A DNA stretch of 64,000 bases from NCBI RefSeq assembly GCF_035607535.1, contig NZ_JAYDZX010000001.1, forward strand, positions 124,001 through 188,000. The letters are read 5' to 3'. Positions 1 to 6,774 of this stretch are shown here, piece after piece. The notes under the pieces are model-generated. The model saw nothing but the letters and a program-made list of their open reading frames with translations, was not told the origin of the DNA and ran no database searches. Made by a program: the position numbers and the translations under genes. This stretch comes from Salinimicrobium sp035607535 (GTDB lineage: Bacteria; Bacteroidota; Bacteroidia; Flavobacteriales; Flavobacteriaceae). Positions within the stretch are counted from its first letter, which is position 1. Each line of letters opens with the position of its first letter.

Positions 1-1
1 C

Positions 2-439
2 TCTCAAAAAAAGGAAATCCTGAAAGAATTTTATCTGCCATACCGGGAGTACATAGAGGGGAGGATAAGAAGCCTTATTCAGGAAGGAAATGATATACTC
101 CACATTTCGGTACATACTTTCACTCCCGTACTTAACGGGGAGGTGAGAAATGCAAACATCGGCCTCCTGTTCGATCCCTCCCGAAAATCAGAAAAAAGCT
201 TTTGTGAAGATCTTAAAGAAAGGATTCTTCAGCAGGACAGAGATCACAAGGTGCGTTATAACTATCCTTATCTGGGTATTGATGATGGTTTTACTACCTA
301 TCTCAGACAACAATTTCCGCAGCAATATTCAGGAATAGAGCTGGAAGTGAATCAAAAATTCGTGCAGGACAATAAAATGGAAAAGCGCCTCAAAAATGAC
401 ATTTTTGAAGCGCTTTCCAAAATACTTTCCGAAGCCTGA
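2..439 (+). CDS. N-formylglutamate amidohydrolase family protein, C-terminal 145 aa (5' end outside window)
   Basis: The frame is open from base 2 to the stop at 437-439, so only the C-terminal part is present. The visible part begins with a helical stretch and then reads HISVHTFTPVLNGEVRNA followed by NIGLLFDPSR. This resembles the core of the N-formylglutamate amidohydrolase fold, a zinc hydrolase family in which a His of the VH-S/T-FTP motif is near the active site. A GTG at 143 could be mistaken for a start, but the reading frame and the conserved motif extend upstream of it. The gene ends 3 bases before the convergent osmC-like gene. A strong inverted repeat lies inside its last 20 codons (383-415). 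The substrate is unknown; many members of this family are not true formylglutamate deformylases. Confidence 0.65.
   Translation, partial: SQKKEILKEFYLPYREYIEGRIRSLIQEGNDILHISVHTFTPVLNGEVRNANIGLLFDPSRKSEKSFCEDLKERILQQDRDHKVRYNYPYLGIDDGFTTYLRQQFPQQYSGIELEVNQKFVQDNKMEKRLKNDIFEALSKILSEA
383..415. repeat. Hairpin repeat inside the 3' end of a coding region
   Basis: The arms AAGCGC-ct-CAAAAAT and ATTTTTG-aa-GCGCTT pair around the 3-base loop GAC. The core AAAATGACATTTTTGA is identical to the hairpin after malQ at 20723-20738. It may act as terminator or 3' end former for the genes converging here. It is a member of the dispersed hairpin group described in the findings. Confidence 0.6.
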
Positions 440-442
440 AGG

Positions 443-856
443 TTATCCGTTCAGCGTCGATTCAAGCGTGATCTCAGCATTCAATAGTTTTGAAATCGGG
501 CAATTTTCTTTTGCGTGTTTTACCAGTTCATCGAATTTTTCCTGTGAAATTCCCGGGACCTTAGCCTCTAAGGTAAGATGTGATCTTTTAACTGTTCCAT
601 CCTCAAATGTGATCTCACACCTGGTTTCCAGCTCTACAGGATTGAAATCTTCCTTGCTCAAATTTGCTGAAAGCTGCATGGTAAAACAGCCGGAATGTGC
701 AGCTCCAATAAGCTCTTCGGGATTGGTTCCCTGTTCATCCTCAAATCTCATTTTGAAAGAATACGGTGTTTTTTTAAGCACCCCGCTCTGTGTAGTGAGA
801 TTTCCTTTTCCTTCCTTTATTGTTCCGTTCCAAACGGCAGTTGCATTTCTTTTCAT
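443..856 (-). CDS. osmC: OsmC/Ohr family peroxiredoxin
   Basis: A 137-aa protein of normal length for OsmC. The family reduces organic hydroperoxides with two redox cysteines in the cytoplasm. Both are visible: C57 in GAAHSGCFTM and C119 in KENCPISK. An Arg near residue 37 and Glu48 are placed like the residues that activate the peroxidatic Cys. The gene is last of the minus-strand group araC-adh-osmC, 18 bases after the alcohol dehydrogenase, so co-transcription is likely. The HSGC context and the length fit OsmC better than Ohr. Confidence 0.87.
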   Translation of the reverse strand: MKRNATAVWNGTIKEGKGNLTTQSGVLKKTPYSFKMRFEDEQGTNPEELIGAAHSGCFTMQLSANLSKEDFNPVELETRCEITFEDGTVKRSHLTLEAKVPGISQEKFDELVKHAKENCPISKLLNAEITLESTLNG

Positions 857-874
857 GTTTATATGGTTGGGTTA

Positions 875-1933
875 CTAATTTTGCTCTTTTAGGGATTTCA
901 TATCTATTACGAACCTGTAGCGTACATCGGCATTTAAGGTTCTTTCATAAGCTTCATTGATCTGATCAATATTGATCATTTCAACATCTGAAACTATACC
1001 ATGTTCTGCACAATAATCCAGCATTTCCTGGGTTTCCTTTATTCCACCAACTAAAGAACCTACAAGACTTCTTCTTTTCATTATCAAGGGCGCAGCGAGT
1101 ACTTCTGAAGGTTTTGGGGGAATTCCCAGTAGTACCATGACCCCATCTGTTTTTAAAAGATTGAGATACTGGTTGTAATCGTGTTGTGCGGAAACCGTGT
1201 TAATGATAAGATTGAACCGGCCGGCCATCCTTTTCATATTTTCCTCTTTGGTGGTAAGTTCAAAATGAGCAGCGCCCAATTCGTTTGCATCCTGCTCTTT
1301 TTCGGGGGAACGACTAAGCATTGTTACTTCCGCACCCATTGAGGATGCCAGTTTTACGGCCATATGTCCGAGTCCGCCAAGGCCAACTACTGCGACTTTG
1401 TCACCTTTTTTGACATTCCACCTGCGGAGAGGGGAGTAGGTCGTTATTCCGGCACATAGCAGTGGAGCTACTGCATAGAGCGGCAGCTTTTCGGAAATTT
1501 TCAAAACAAACTCTTGCTTTACTACGATGTGAGTAGAATAACCTCCATAGGTATGAACGTCTTTGTCCAGGCGGGAAGGGGAATTGTAAGTTGCTGTAGG
1601 ACCATTTAAGCAGTACTGCTCCAGGCTTTCTTCACAATTTTCACAATGGCCGCAGGAATCTACAAAACAGCCCACTCCAACAGTATCACCCTCTTTAAAA
1701 TTCTTTACTTCTTTTCCTGTTCGGGTTACTTTACCCACGATCTCATGACCGGGAACACAGGGATATTTTGTTCCGCCCCATTCATTACGGGCAGTGTGTA
1801 TGTCTGAGTGGCAGACCCCGCAAAACAGGATCTCTATTTCAACATCTCCCGGTCCGGGGTCAGAGCGGTCTATCTGGAAAGGCTTCAGATCTTGATCTGC
1901 AGCCTGAGTAGCATAAGCTTTTACGTTTTTCAT
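875..1933 (-). CDS. Zinc-dependent NAD(P)H alcohol dehydrogenase (YahK/cinnamyl alcohol dehydrogenase type)
   Basis: A 352-aa medium-chain dehydrogenase/reductase, predicted to interconvert aldehydes and alcohols with NAD(P)H. Catalytic zinc ligands are C41 in CGVCHSD and the H63-E64 pair in PGHEIVG, with a later Cys in APLLCAG. The structural zinc site is C94, C97, C100 and C108. The Rossmann motif VVGLGGLGHMAV lies near residue 185. The length and the sequence WGGTKYPCVPGHE match the YahK/AdhA branch that detoxifies a broad range of aldehydes. It lies between an AraC regulator gene and an OsmC peroxidase gene on the same strand, which suggests an aldehyde/peroxide stress unit. The physiological substrate cannot be read from sequence. 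Confidence 0.88.
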   Translation of the reverse strand: MKNVKAYATQAADQDLKPFQIDRSDPGPGDVEIEILFCGVCHSDIHTARNEWGGTKYPCVPGHEIVGKVTRTGKEVKNFKEGDTVGVGCFVDSCGHCENCEESLEQYCLNGPTATYNSPSRLDKDVHTYGGYSTHIVVKQEFVLKISEKLPLYAVAPLLCAGITTYSPLRRWNVKKGDKVAVVGLGGLGHMAVKLASSMGAEVTMLSRSPEKEQDANELGAAHFELTTKEENMKRMAGRFNLIINTVSAQHDYNQYLNLLKTDGVMVLLGIPPKPSEVLAAPLIMKRRSLVGSLVGGIKETQEMLDYCAEHGIVSDVEMINIDQINEAYERTLNADVRYRFVIDMKSLKEQN

Positions 1934-1989
1934 ACCTTCTTTTTAAGGCTCTTGAAGATACGGATTTTACTGTAAAAGATGAGATAGTA

Positions 1990-2868
1990 TCAGGTTAAAA
2001 CTATTTTAAGTTCGTTGCGATAAACTGAGGGAGACTTTCCCGTAAATTTTTTGAATTGTTTGTTGAAATGGCTGAAGTTATTGAATCCGCTTTCAAAGCA
2101 AATCTCTGTTATGCTTATTTGTTTCTCATGCAGAAGCTTGGCTGCATGTACCAGGCGGTATTCATTGACAAACCGGGTAAAGGTCTTTCCTGTTATTTTT
2201 TTGAAATACCTGCAGAAAGCCGGTACAGTCATGCTCACTTTCTTAGCTACTTCTTCCAGCGTAATGGATCTCTGAAATTCTTCTTTGACAAAATTGAAGA
2301 TCACATTTACCCTTTGATTGTCCTGTAGTTCTGTTTCTAAAATAAACCCCTGCGCATTTAAAATTGAATATTCCTCTGAACCTTCCAATAAGTGCAGAAT
2401 TTCAAGAAGGCCGAGGAGGCGCTCCAATGGAGGCAGGTCTTTGAGTAATTCCATTTTCTCACCTATAACATTCTTGGAAATTCCATTATAGACAATTCCC
2501 ATGGCTGCCCTTTCAAAAAGGGCTTTTATGTTCTTCATTTCAGGAATGTCGAAAAATTGATTGCCAAGAAAATCAGGTTTTATCTGGATCACAGTTTCAT
2601 TCTCATTTCCCGTAAGACCATCTGTTAGACCACAGTGAGGAAGATTGGACCCAATAAGTATAAGGTCCCCATTGCTGTAATAGGAGATGTGACTTCCAAT
2701 TTGCCGCTTCCCTGAACCATTCTTCACGTAAACCAGTTCTATTTCAGGATGATAATGCCAAAAGGTATGTTTTCTGTTCTGGTGGTTCTTATCATAGGTT
2801 CTATATGTAAATGAACTCCCAAACAGCGGCTCTATTTTTTCTAATTCGGGTTTTACATTTAATTTCAT
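1990..2868 (-). CDS. AraC family transcriptional regulator with N-terminal cupin sensor domain
   Basis: A 292-aa protein. Residues ~20-90 form a cupin-like sensor part (HTFWHYHPEIELVYV, then GSGKRQIG and GDLILIGSNLPHCG). Residues ~185-290 form the two-helix-turn-helix AraC DNA-binding domain, ending with the typical SGFNNFSHFNKQFKKFTGKSPSVYR. It is the first gene of the minus-strand group with adh and osmC (56-base gap) and probably controls them. The cupin with HWHYHPE is typical of Bacteroidota regulators that sense small sugars or organic ligands; the ligand is unknown. Three CGATTA half-sites lie directly upstream of its start and may serve autoregulation. Confidence 0.87.
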   Translation of the reverse strand: MKLNVKPELEKIEPLFGSSFTYRTYDKNHQNRKHTFWHYHPEIELVYVKNGSGKRQIGSHISYYSNGDLILIGSNLPHCGLTDGLTGNENETVIQIKPDFLGNQFFDIPEMKNIKALFERAAMGIVYNGISKNVIGEKMELLKDLPPLERLLGLLEILHLLEGSEEYSILNAQGFILETELQDNQRVNVIFNFVKEEFQRSITLEEVAKKVSMTVPAFCRYFKKITGKTFTRFVNEYRLVHAAKLLHEKQISITEICFESGFNNFSHFNKQFKKFTGKSPSVYRNELKIVLT

Positions 2869-2873
2869 AAAAT

Positions 2874-2931
2874 CGATTAAAAGATGAAGTAAATTTAATT
2901 CCGATTAAAATACGCTACCTCACTTCGATTA
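2874..2931. promoter_or_regulatory. Three directly repeated CGATTA half-sites upstream of araC
   Basis: CGATTA occurs at 2874, 2902 and 2926, all in the same orientation, in the 60 bases before the araC start. AraC-type proteins often bind direct repeats next to their own promoter. No clear -7 box was found here, so this is a weak candidate. Confidence 0.3.
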
Positions 2932-2954
2932 CCCTTTAAATGTTCATTTTTAAC

Positions 2955-2968
2955 CTAAAACGTTTTAG
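2955..2968. promoter_or_regulatory. Perfect 14-bp palindrome CTAAAACGTTTTAG
   Basis: A perfect dyad with a central CG in the divergent gap between araC (-) and the secreted-protein gene (+). It lies 64 bases upstream of the -33 element of the plus-strand promoter. The centred CG with A/T arms is the style of LacI-family operators, but no LacI gene is in the window. Confidence 0.45.
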
Positions 2969-3018
2969 TTAGCCTGAAAAAGATCAAATTTGAACATTTA
3001 TTTGCCAATTTTCATCTA

Positions 3019-3047
3019 TTTGCCGGAGGAATAACGCGGTATGTTTG
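3019..3047 (+). promoter_or_regulatory. Bacteroidota-type promoter TTTG-N17-TAtgTTTG
   Basis: The -33 TTTG is at 3019-3022 and the -7 TATGTTTG at 3040-3047, with a 17-base spacer, a full match to the Bacteroidota sigma-A consensus. Transcription should begin near 3053, about 25 bases before the ATG at 3079. Confidence 0.7.
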
Positions 3048-3078
3048 TTATGTAAAATTTAATGGTTTAACCAAAACA

Positions 3079-3675
3079 ATGAAAATTATGAAAAAGCTGA
3101 AAAAGATTTCTTTAGTTGCTTTATTCCTTTTTACCTTCTCTGTTACTGGTGCTAAGGAAAAAGATGGAGATGGGGTGAGCTTGAATGGAGAGCAAACGGT
3201 TTTAGTAGATCTTTCTAACGTGAACTGGGGAACGAGTATTTTATTTGAAGATAATTTTGGTGTAACGCTATTTAAAGATGACTTGCTAAAGGATGGACAA
3301 TACAATAAAAGACTCCATTTGGAAATGGTTCCACAGGGTATCTATTTCCTTAAAGTCGATAAGAGATTCGCAACGAAGGTCTGGAAGATCAAAAAATCAT
3401 CTAAAGGTGTAGAGATCGTAGGTAAATCGGCTACTATAAGTAAGCCACACATACGGGTGCAGGCAAAAAGGGTAAATGTATTTATGAATAATATCCAGAA
3501 AGGCAGGGTAGACCTTACAGTAGAGAACAGGAGCGGAGAAGTTCTTACTGTAATTAAAGACTCGGGAGAACACATCCAAAAAACCCTGGACTTTGCGAGC
3601 GTACCACCGGGAGACTACTGGATCAAGATCGCAAAGGGTCAGGAAAGATTTAAGGAAAAAGTAGTTATTAATTAA
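3079..3675 (+). CDS. Secreted protein of unknown function with two related beta-rich halves
   Basis: A 198-aa protein with a Sec signal peptide (KKLKKISLVALFLFTFSVTGA) cleaved near residue 25. I do not recognise the family. The mature part appears to be two copies of one ~65-residue unit. The first half (about residues 48-115) ends in VPQGIYFLKVDKRF and KVWKIKKS; the second (about 125-198) ends in VPPGDYWIKIAKGQ and KEKVVIN. The pattern G-x-Y-x-[IL]-K-[VI] near the end of each unit resembles the C-terminal beta-sandwich seen in T9SS sorting domains and DUF3244-like proteins, but the canonical T9SS signature is not clear. A second ATG at 3088 is an alternative start. The gene stands alone between a strong promoter and a strong terminator, so it is probably a well-expressed single-gene unit. 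Confidence 0.7.
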   Translation: MKIMKKLKKISLVALFLFTFSVTGAKEKDGDGVSLNGEQTVLVDLSNVNWGTSILFEDNFGVTLFKDDLLKDGQYNKRLHLEMVPQGIYFLKVDKRFATKVWKIKKSSKGVEIVGKSATISKPHIRVQAKRVNVFMNNIQKGRVDLTVENRSGEVLTVIKDSGEHIQKTLDFASVPPGDYWIKIAKGQERFKEKVVIN

Positions 3676-3695
3676 GGATCAAACACTACTTAATC

Positions 3696-3723
3696 ACTGC
3701 CCCGGGTATTTTCCCGGGGCAGT
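3696..3723. terminator. Bidirectional terminator, 11-bp perfect stem
   Basis: ACTGCCCCGGG pairs with CCCGGGGCAGT around the loop TATTTT, followed by TCTTATT. It lies between the stop of the secreted-protein gene (+) and the stop of glgB (-) and can serve both. Confidence 0.85.
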
Positions 3724-3738
3724 TCTTATTAATTATGA

Positions 3739-6700
3739 TCAGGATTTCTTGAGATAGATCACGGCCATTGGAGGTAAGGTCAATGAAATTGAATTCTCCT
3801 GCCTATGTGCAGGTAATTCCTGGCTTTCTACCTTGCCGTCGTTCTTCACATTACTACCTCCAAATTTCTGATCATCACTATTGAAGATTTCTTTCCAACT
3901 ACCTTTTTCCTGTACTCCAATCCTGTAGTTTTCTCTTGGCACAGGAGTAAAATTACAAACAACCAGCAGGTTGTCTTTAGGATCATTTCCTTTTCTCAAG
4001 AAGCTGATGATACTGTTTTCTTCATCATTTATATCCACCCATTCAAAACCTTCATAGGAGAATGCCTTTTCATAAAGGGCAGGTTCTTTCTTATAAAGCT
4101 TGTTGAGTTCCCTGAAGGTCTCCTGTATTTGTTGATGTGGTCCCCGATCTGTTAGATGCCACTCCAGGCTGGAATCGTGATTCCATTCTGTAGTCTGCCC
4201 AAATTCTGCCCCCATGAACAGCAGTTTTGTTCCGGGATGAGCAAACATATAAGAGTAAAGAGTCCTGAGGTTGGCAAATTTGTTCCATTCATCTCCCGGC
4301 ATCTTGTTAAGGATGGATTGTTTTCCATAAACTACCTCATCATGAGATAAGGGTAGCATGAAATTCTCTGTAAAGGCATAGTTGGAACTGAATGTAATTG
4401 TGTTTTGATGATACCGCCTGTTAATAGGATCTTCACTAAAATACTTGAGCGTATCGTGCATCCAGCCCATCATCCATTTCATTCCAAAACCTAATCCGCC
4501 AATGTAGGTGGGTTTGGAAACCATTGGCCATGCTGTGGATTCTTCGGCTATGGTTACGGCATCGGGGAATTCCTTATATACAACTTCATTGAATTCCTTC
4601 AGGAAACTAATAGCCTCCAGGTTCTCGTTTCCACCAAATTCATTAGGCTCCCATTCCCCTTCTTTTCTGGAATAATCAAGGTAAAGCATAGATGCCACGG
4701 CATCCACTCTCAAACCATCGGCGTGGAATTTATCAAGCCAGAATAGCGCGTTGCTTATCAGGAAAGATCGTACTTCATTTCTTCCGTAGTTAAAAATGTA
4801 ACTCTGCCAGTCCGGATGAAAACCTTTCTTGGGATCGGCATGTTCGTACAGATAAGTGCCGTCAAAATAGTGCAATCCGTGCAAATCTGATGGGAAGTGG
4901 GAGGGAACCCAATCCAGGATCACTCCAATTCCCGCCTGGTGCAGACTATCTATAAGGTGCATAAACTCCTGGGGAGTTCCAAAACGGCTGGAAGGAGCAA
5001 AATATCCGGTGATCTGGTAACCCCATGATCCAAAGAATGGATGTTCCATGACAGGCATAAATTCCACATGGGTAAAGCCCAGGTCCTTAATGTACTGCGG
5101 GAGTTGCTCGGCAAGTTCCAGATAGGTAAGGGATCGAAGATTATCCTCGGGTACCCGTTTCCAGGATCCCAGATGTATTTCGTAAACCGACATAGGCTGC
5201 GGCTTCCCTTCTTTTTTCTGCCGGTCTTTCATCCATACCTTGTCTTTCCAGGTGTTCTCAAGATCCCAGACTACAGAGGCCGTATTGGGAGGAGTTTCCC
5301 ATTGAAAAGCAAAAGGATCTCCCTTTTCGGCTTCATAACCGTTGTTGGACCTGATAAAGTATTTATATAAACTACCCTTTTTGGCACCCGGTATAAAGAC
5401 TTCCCAAATCCCCGAATTATCCCAACGGGCGTTCATTGGATGGGCTTCCCTGTCCCAGTTATTAAAGTCCCCCACTACAGAAATTCTCTCGGCATTAGGA
5501 GCCCAAACCGCAAAGTACACTCCTTCAGTTCCCATGTACTCCATAAGGTGAGAACCCAATTTGTTATACAAGTGGAAGTGTTTTCCTTCGCGGAACAGGT
5601 GGATATCAAACTCAGTAAGCAGGGTCGCTTCCACCGGTTTATCTGAGGAGGATTTTTGCTCCTCCTTTTTGTTCGTAGTGAGATCCTCTACTTTCTTCTT
5701 TGCCTTTTGAGCCGCAGCTGCAACTTCCTCCTTGTCGGGCAGAATTTCCTCTACTTTTTTCTTTGCCTTTTCGGCTTGAGGGATGATCTTTTCAGCAAGG
5801 TTCCCGGCTGCAGCTTTGATGTCCTCAGGATCGGGAATTAGGTCCCGGGCCATCTTTTCGAGATCCTTTTTTGTTCCTTCATCTGGTGTAACCTTCTTTT
5901 TGATATTTTCGGCTGTTTCTTTTGCAGTCTCTTTAAGGTCTTCGGAAGGAGAGGTGTTAGGCAGTTTCATTTTTTCCTCGGCGCTTATTCCGGGAACTTT
6001 TTTGTGCCTTGACATCTTCTTCGGAGCTTTTTTCTCTGTTGCTGCCGGTTCAGCCTCTTCTGCTTTTTTGCCTGCACTTTTCTTTTTTGCAGTCTTTGAA
6101 GTCGCCGAAGCTTTCTTTTCAGCTGTTTTTCGGGTTCCGGTTTTCTTCTCGGGGCTTTCCTCGGGAGTGGTGGTGACTTTGGTCGCCGGTGCAGCTACAT
6201 CGGGCACCTGGTCATCGGTTAGAGGTTCCTGAAATTTAGCAGGTTTAGAAGAGGATTCCTGCTCTTTCTTTGCTGCGGATGTTTTTCTTGCCGATTTCTT
6301 AGGTTTAGGACTGGCTGCTGCGTCTGCATCGGGCATCTTTGTCTTTGGCAGTCCTGTCTTTAGTTTGGTGGCCTTTTCTTCAGTCGTTGATTTTGACTTT
6401 GCTGAAGTTTTCTTCGTCTGCTTTTTAGGCTTAGGCTCGGCTGCTGCATCTGCATCGGGCATTTTGGTCCTAGGCAGACCCGTGTCCAGTTTGGTCGGCT
6501 TTTCTTCAGCAGAAGTTGCAGACTTAGCGGATGTCTTTTTCTTACCTGCCGCTTTTTTGGTCGCCGTTTTCTTTTCAGCAGCAGACTTTGTCGAACTTGT
6601 TTTCTTTGTTCCCGTCTTCTTTGGCGAGTTATCACCTACTCCTTTCGGTCCTTTAACTTCTCCCGATTCTTCAGGAGAAGTTTTACCTTTTTCGACAGGT

Positions 6701-6771
6701 CCTTTTGGAGCTTTTCCGCTGCCTGAAGTCTTCTTCTCTATATCTTGCTTGTTGTTCTCTTTCTTAGCCAT
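3739..6771 (-). CDS. glgB: 1,4-alpha-glucan branching enzyme (GlgB) with ~380-aa lysine-rich, histone-H1-like N-terminal extension
   Basis: A 1010-aa protein; typical GlgB has about 630-730 residues. Residues ~382-1010 are a complete branching enzyme. CBM48 is at ~415-510 (GVYFAVWAPNAERISVVGDF). The GH13 barrel carries nucleophile D690 in GLRVDAV, acid/base E743 in IAEES and D811 in SHDEV. It moves alpha-1,4 segments to 1,6 positions during glycogen synthesis. Residues 1-380 are different: rich in Lys, Ala, Thr, Ser and Pro, with KK-T/A-KK patches up to ~260. A ~42-residue direct repeat recurs (KLDTGLPRTKMPDADAAAEP at ~94, KLKTGLPKTKMPDADAAASP at ~136). An amphipathic, coiled-coil-prone part is at ~275-370 (AEKAKKKVEEILPDKEEV). 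The ATG at 6771 lies 3 bases after the treS stop, so the extension is in frame and translated with the operon. It may tether the enzyme to an acidic partner (DNA, RNA or membrane); this is inference. Confidence 0.93.
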   Translation of the reverse strand: MAKKENNKQDIEKKTSGSGKAPKGPVEKGKTSPEESGEVKGPKGVGDNSPKKTGTKKTSSTKSAAEKKTATKKAAGKKKTSAKSATSAEEKPTKLDTGLPRTKMPDADAAAEPKPKKQTKKTSAKSKSTTEEKATKLKTGLPKTKMPDADAAASPKPKKSARKTSAAKKEQESSSKPAKFQEPLTDDQVPDVAAPATKVTTTPEESPEKKTGTRKTAEKKASATSKTAKKKSAGKKAEEAEPAATEKKAPKKMSRHKKVPGISAEEKMKLPNTSPSEDLKETAKETAENIKKKVTPDEGTKKDLEKMARDLIPDPEDIKAAAGNLAEKIIPQAEKAKKKVEEILPDKEEVAAAAQKAKKKVEDLTTNKKEEQKSSSDKPVEATLLTEFDIHLFREGKHFHLYNKLGSHLMEYMGTEGVYFAVWAPNAERISVVGDFNNWDREAHPMNARWDNSGIWEVFIPGAKKGSLYKYFIRSNNGYEAEKGDPFAFQWETPPNTASVVWDLENTWKDKVWMKDRQKKEGKPQPMSVYEIHLGSWKRVPEDNLRSLTYLELAEQLPQYIKDLGFTHVEFMPVMEHPFFGSWGYQITGYFAPSSRFGTPQEFMHLIDSLHQAGIGVILDWVPSHFPSDLHGLHYFDGTYLYEHADPKKGFHPDWQSYIFNYGRNEVRSFLISNALFWLDKFHADGLRVDAVASMLYLDYSRKEGEWEPNEFGGNENLEAISFLKEFNEVVYKEFPDAVTIAEESTAWPMVSKPTYIGGLGFGMKWMMGWMHDTLKYFSEDPINRRYHQNTITFSSNYAFTENFMLPLSHDEVVYGKQSILNKMPGDEWNKFANLRTLYSYMFAHPGTKLLFMGAEFGQTTEWNHDSSLEWHLTDRGPHQQIQETFRELNKLYKKEPALYEKAFSYEGFEWVDINDEENSIISFLRKGNDPKDNLLVVCNFTPVPRENYRIGVQEKGSWKEIFNSDDQKFGGSNVKNDGKVESQELPAHRQENSISLTLPPMAVIYLKKS

Positions 6772-6774
6772 AGT

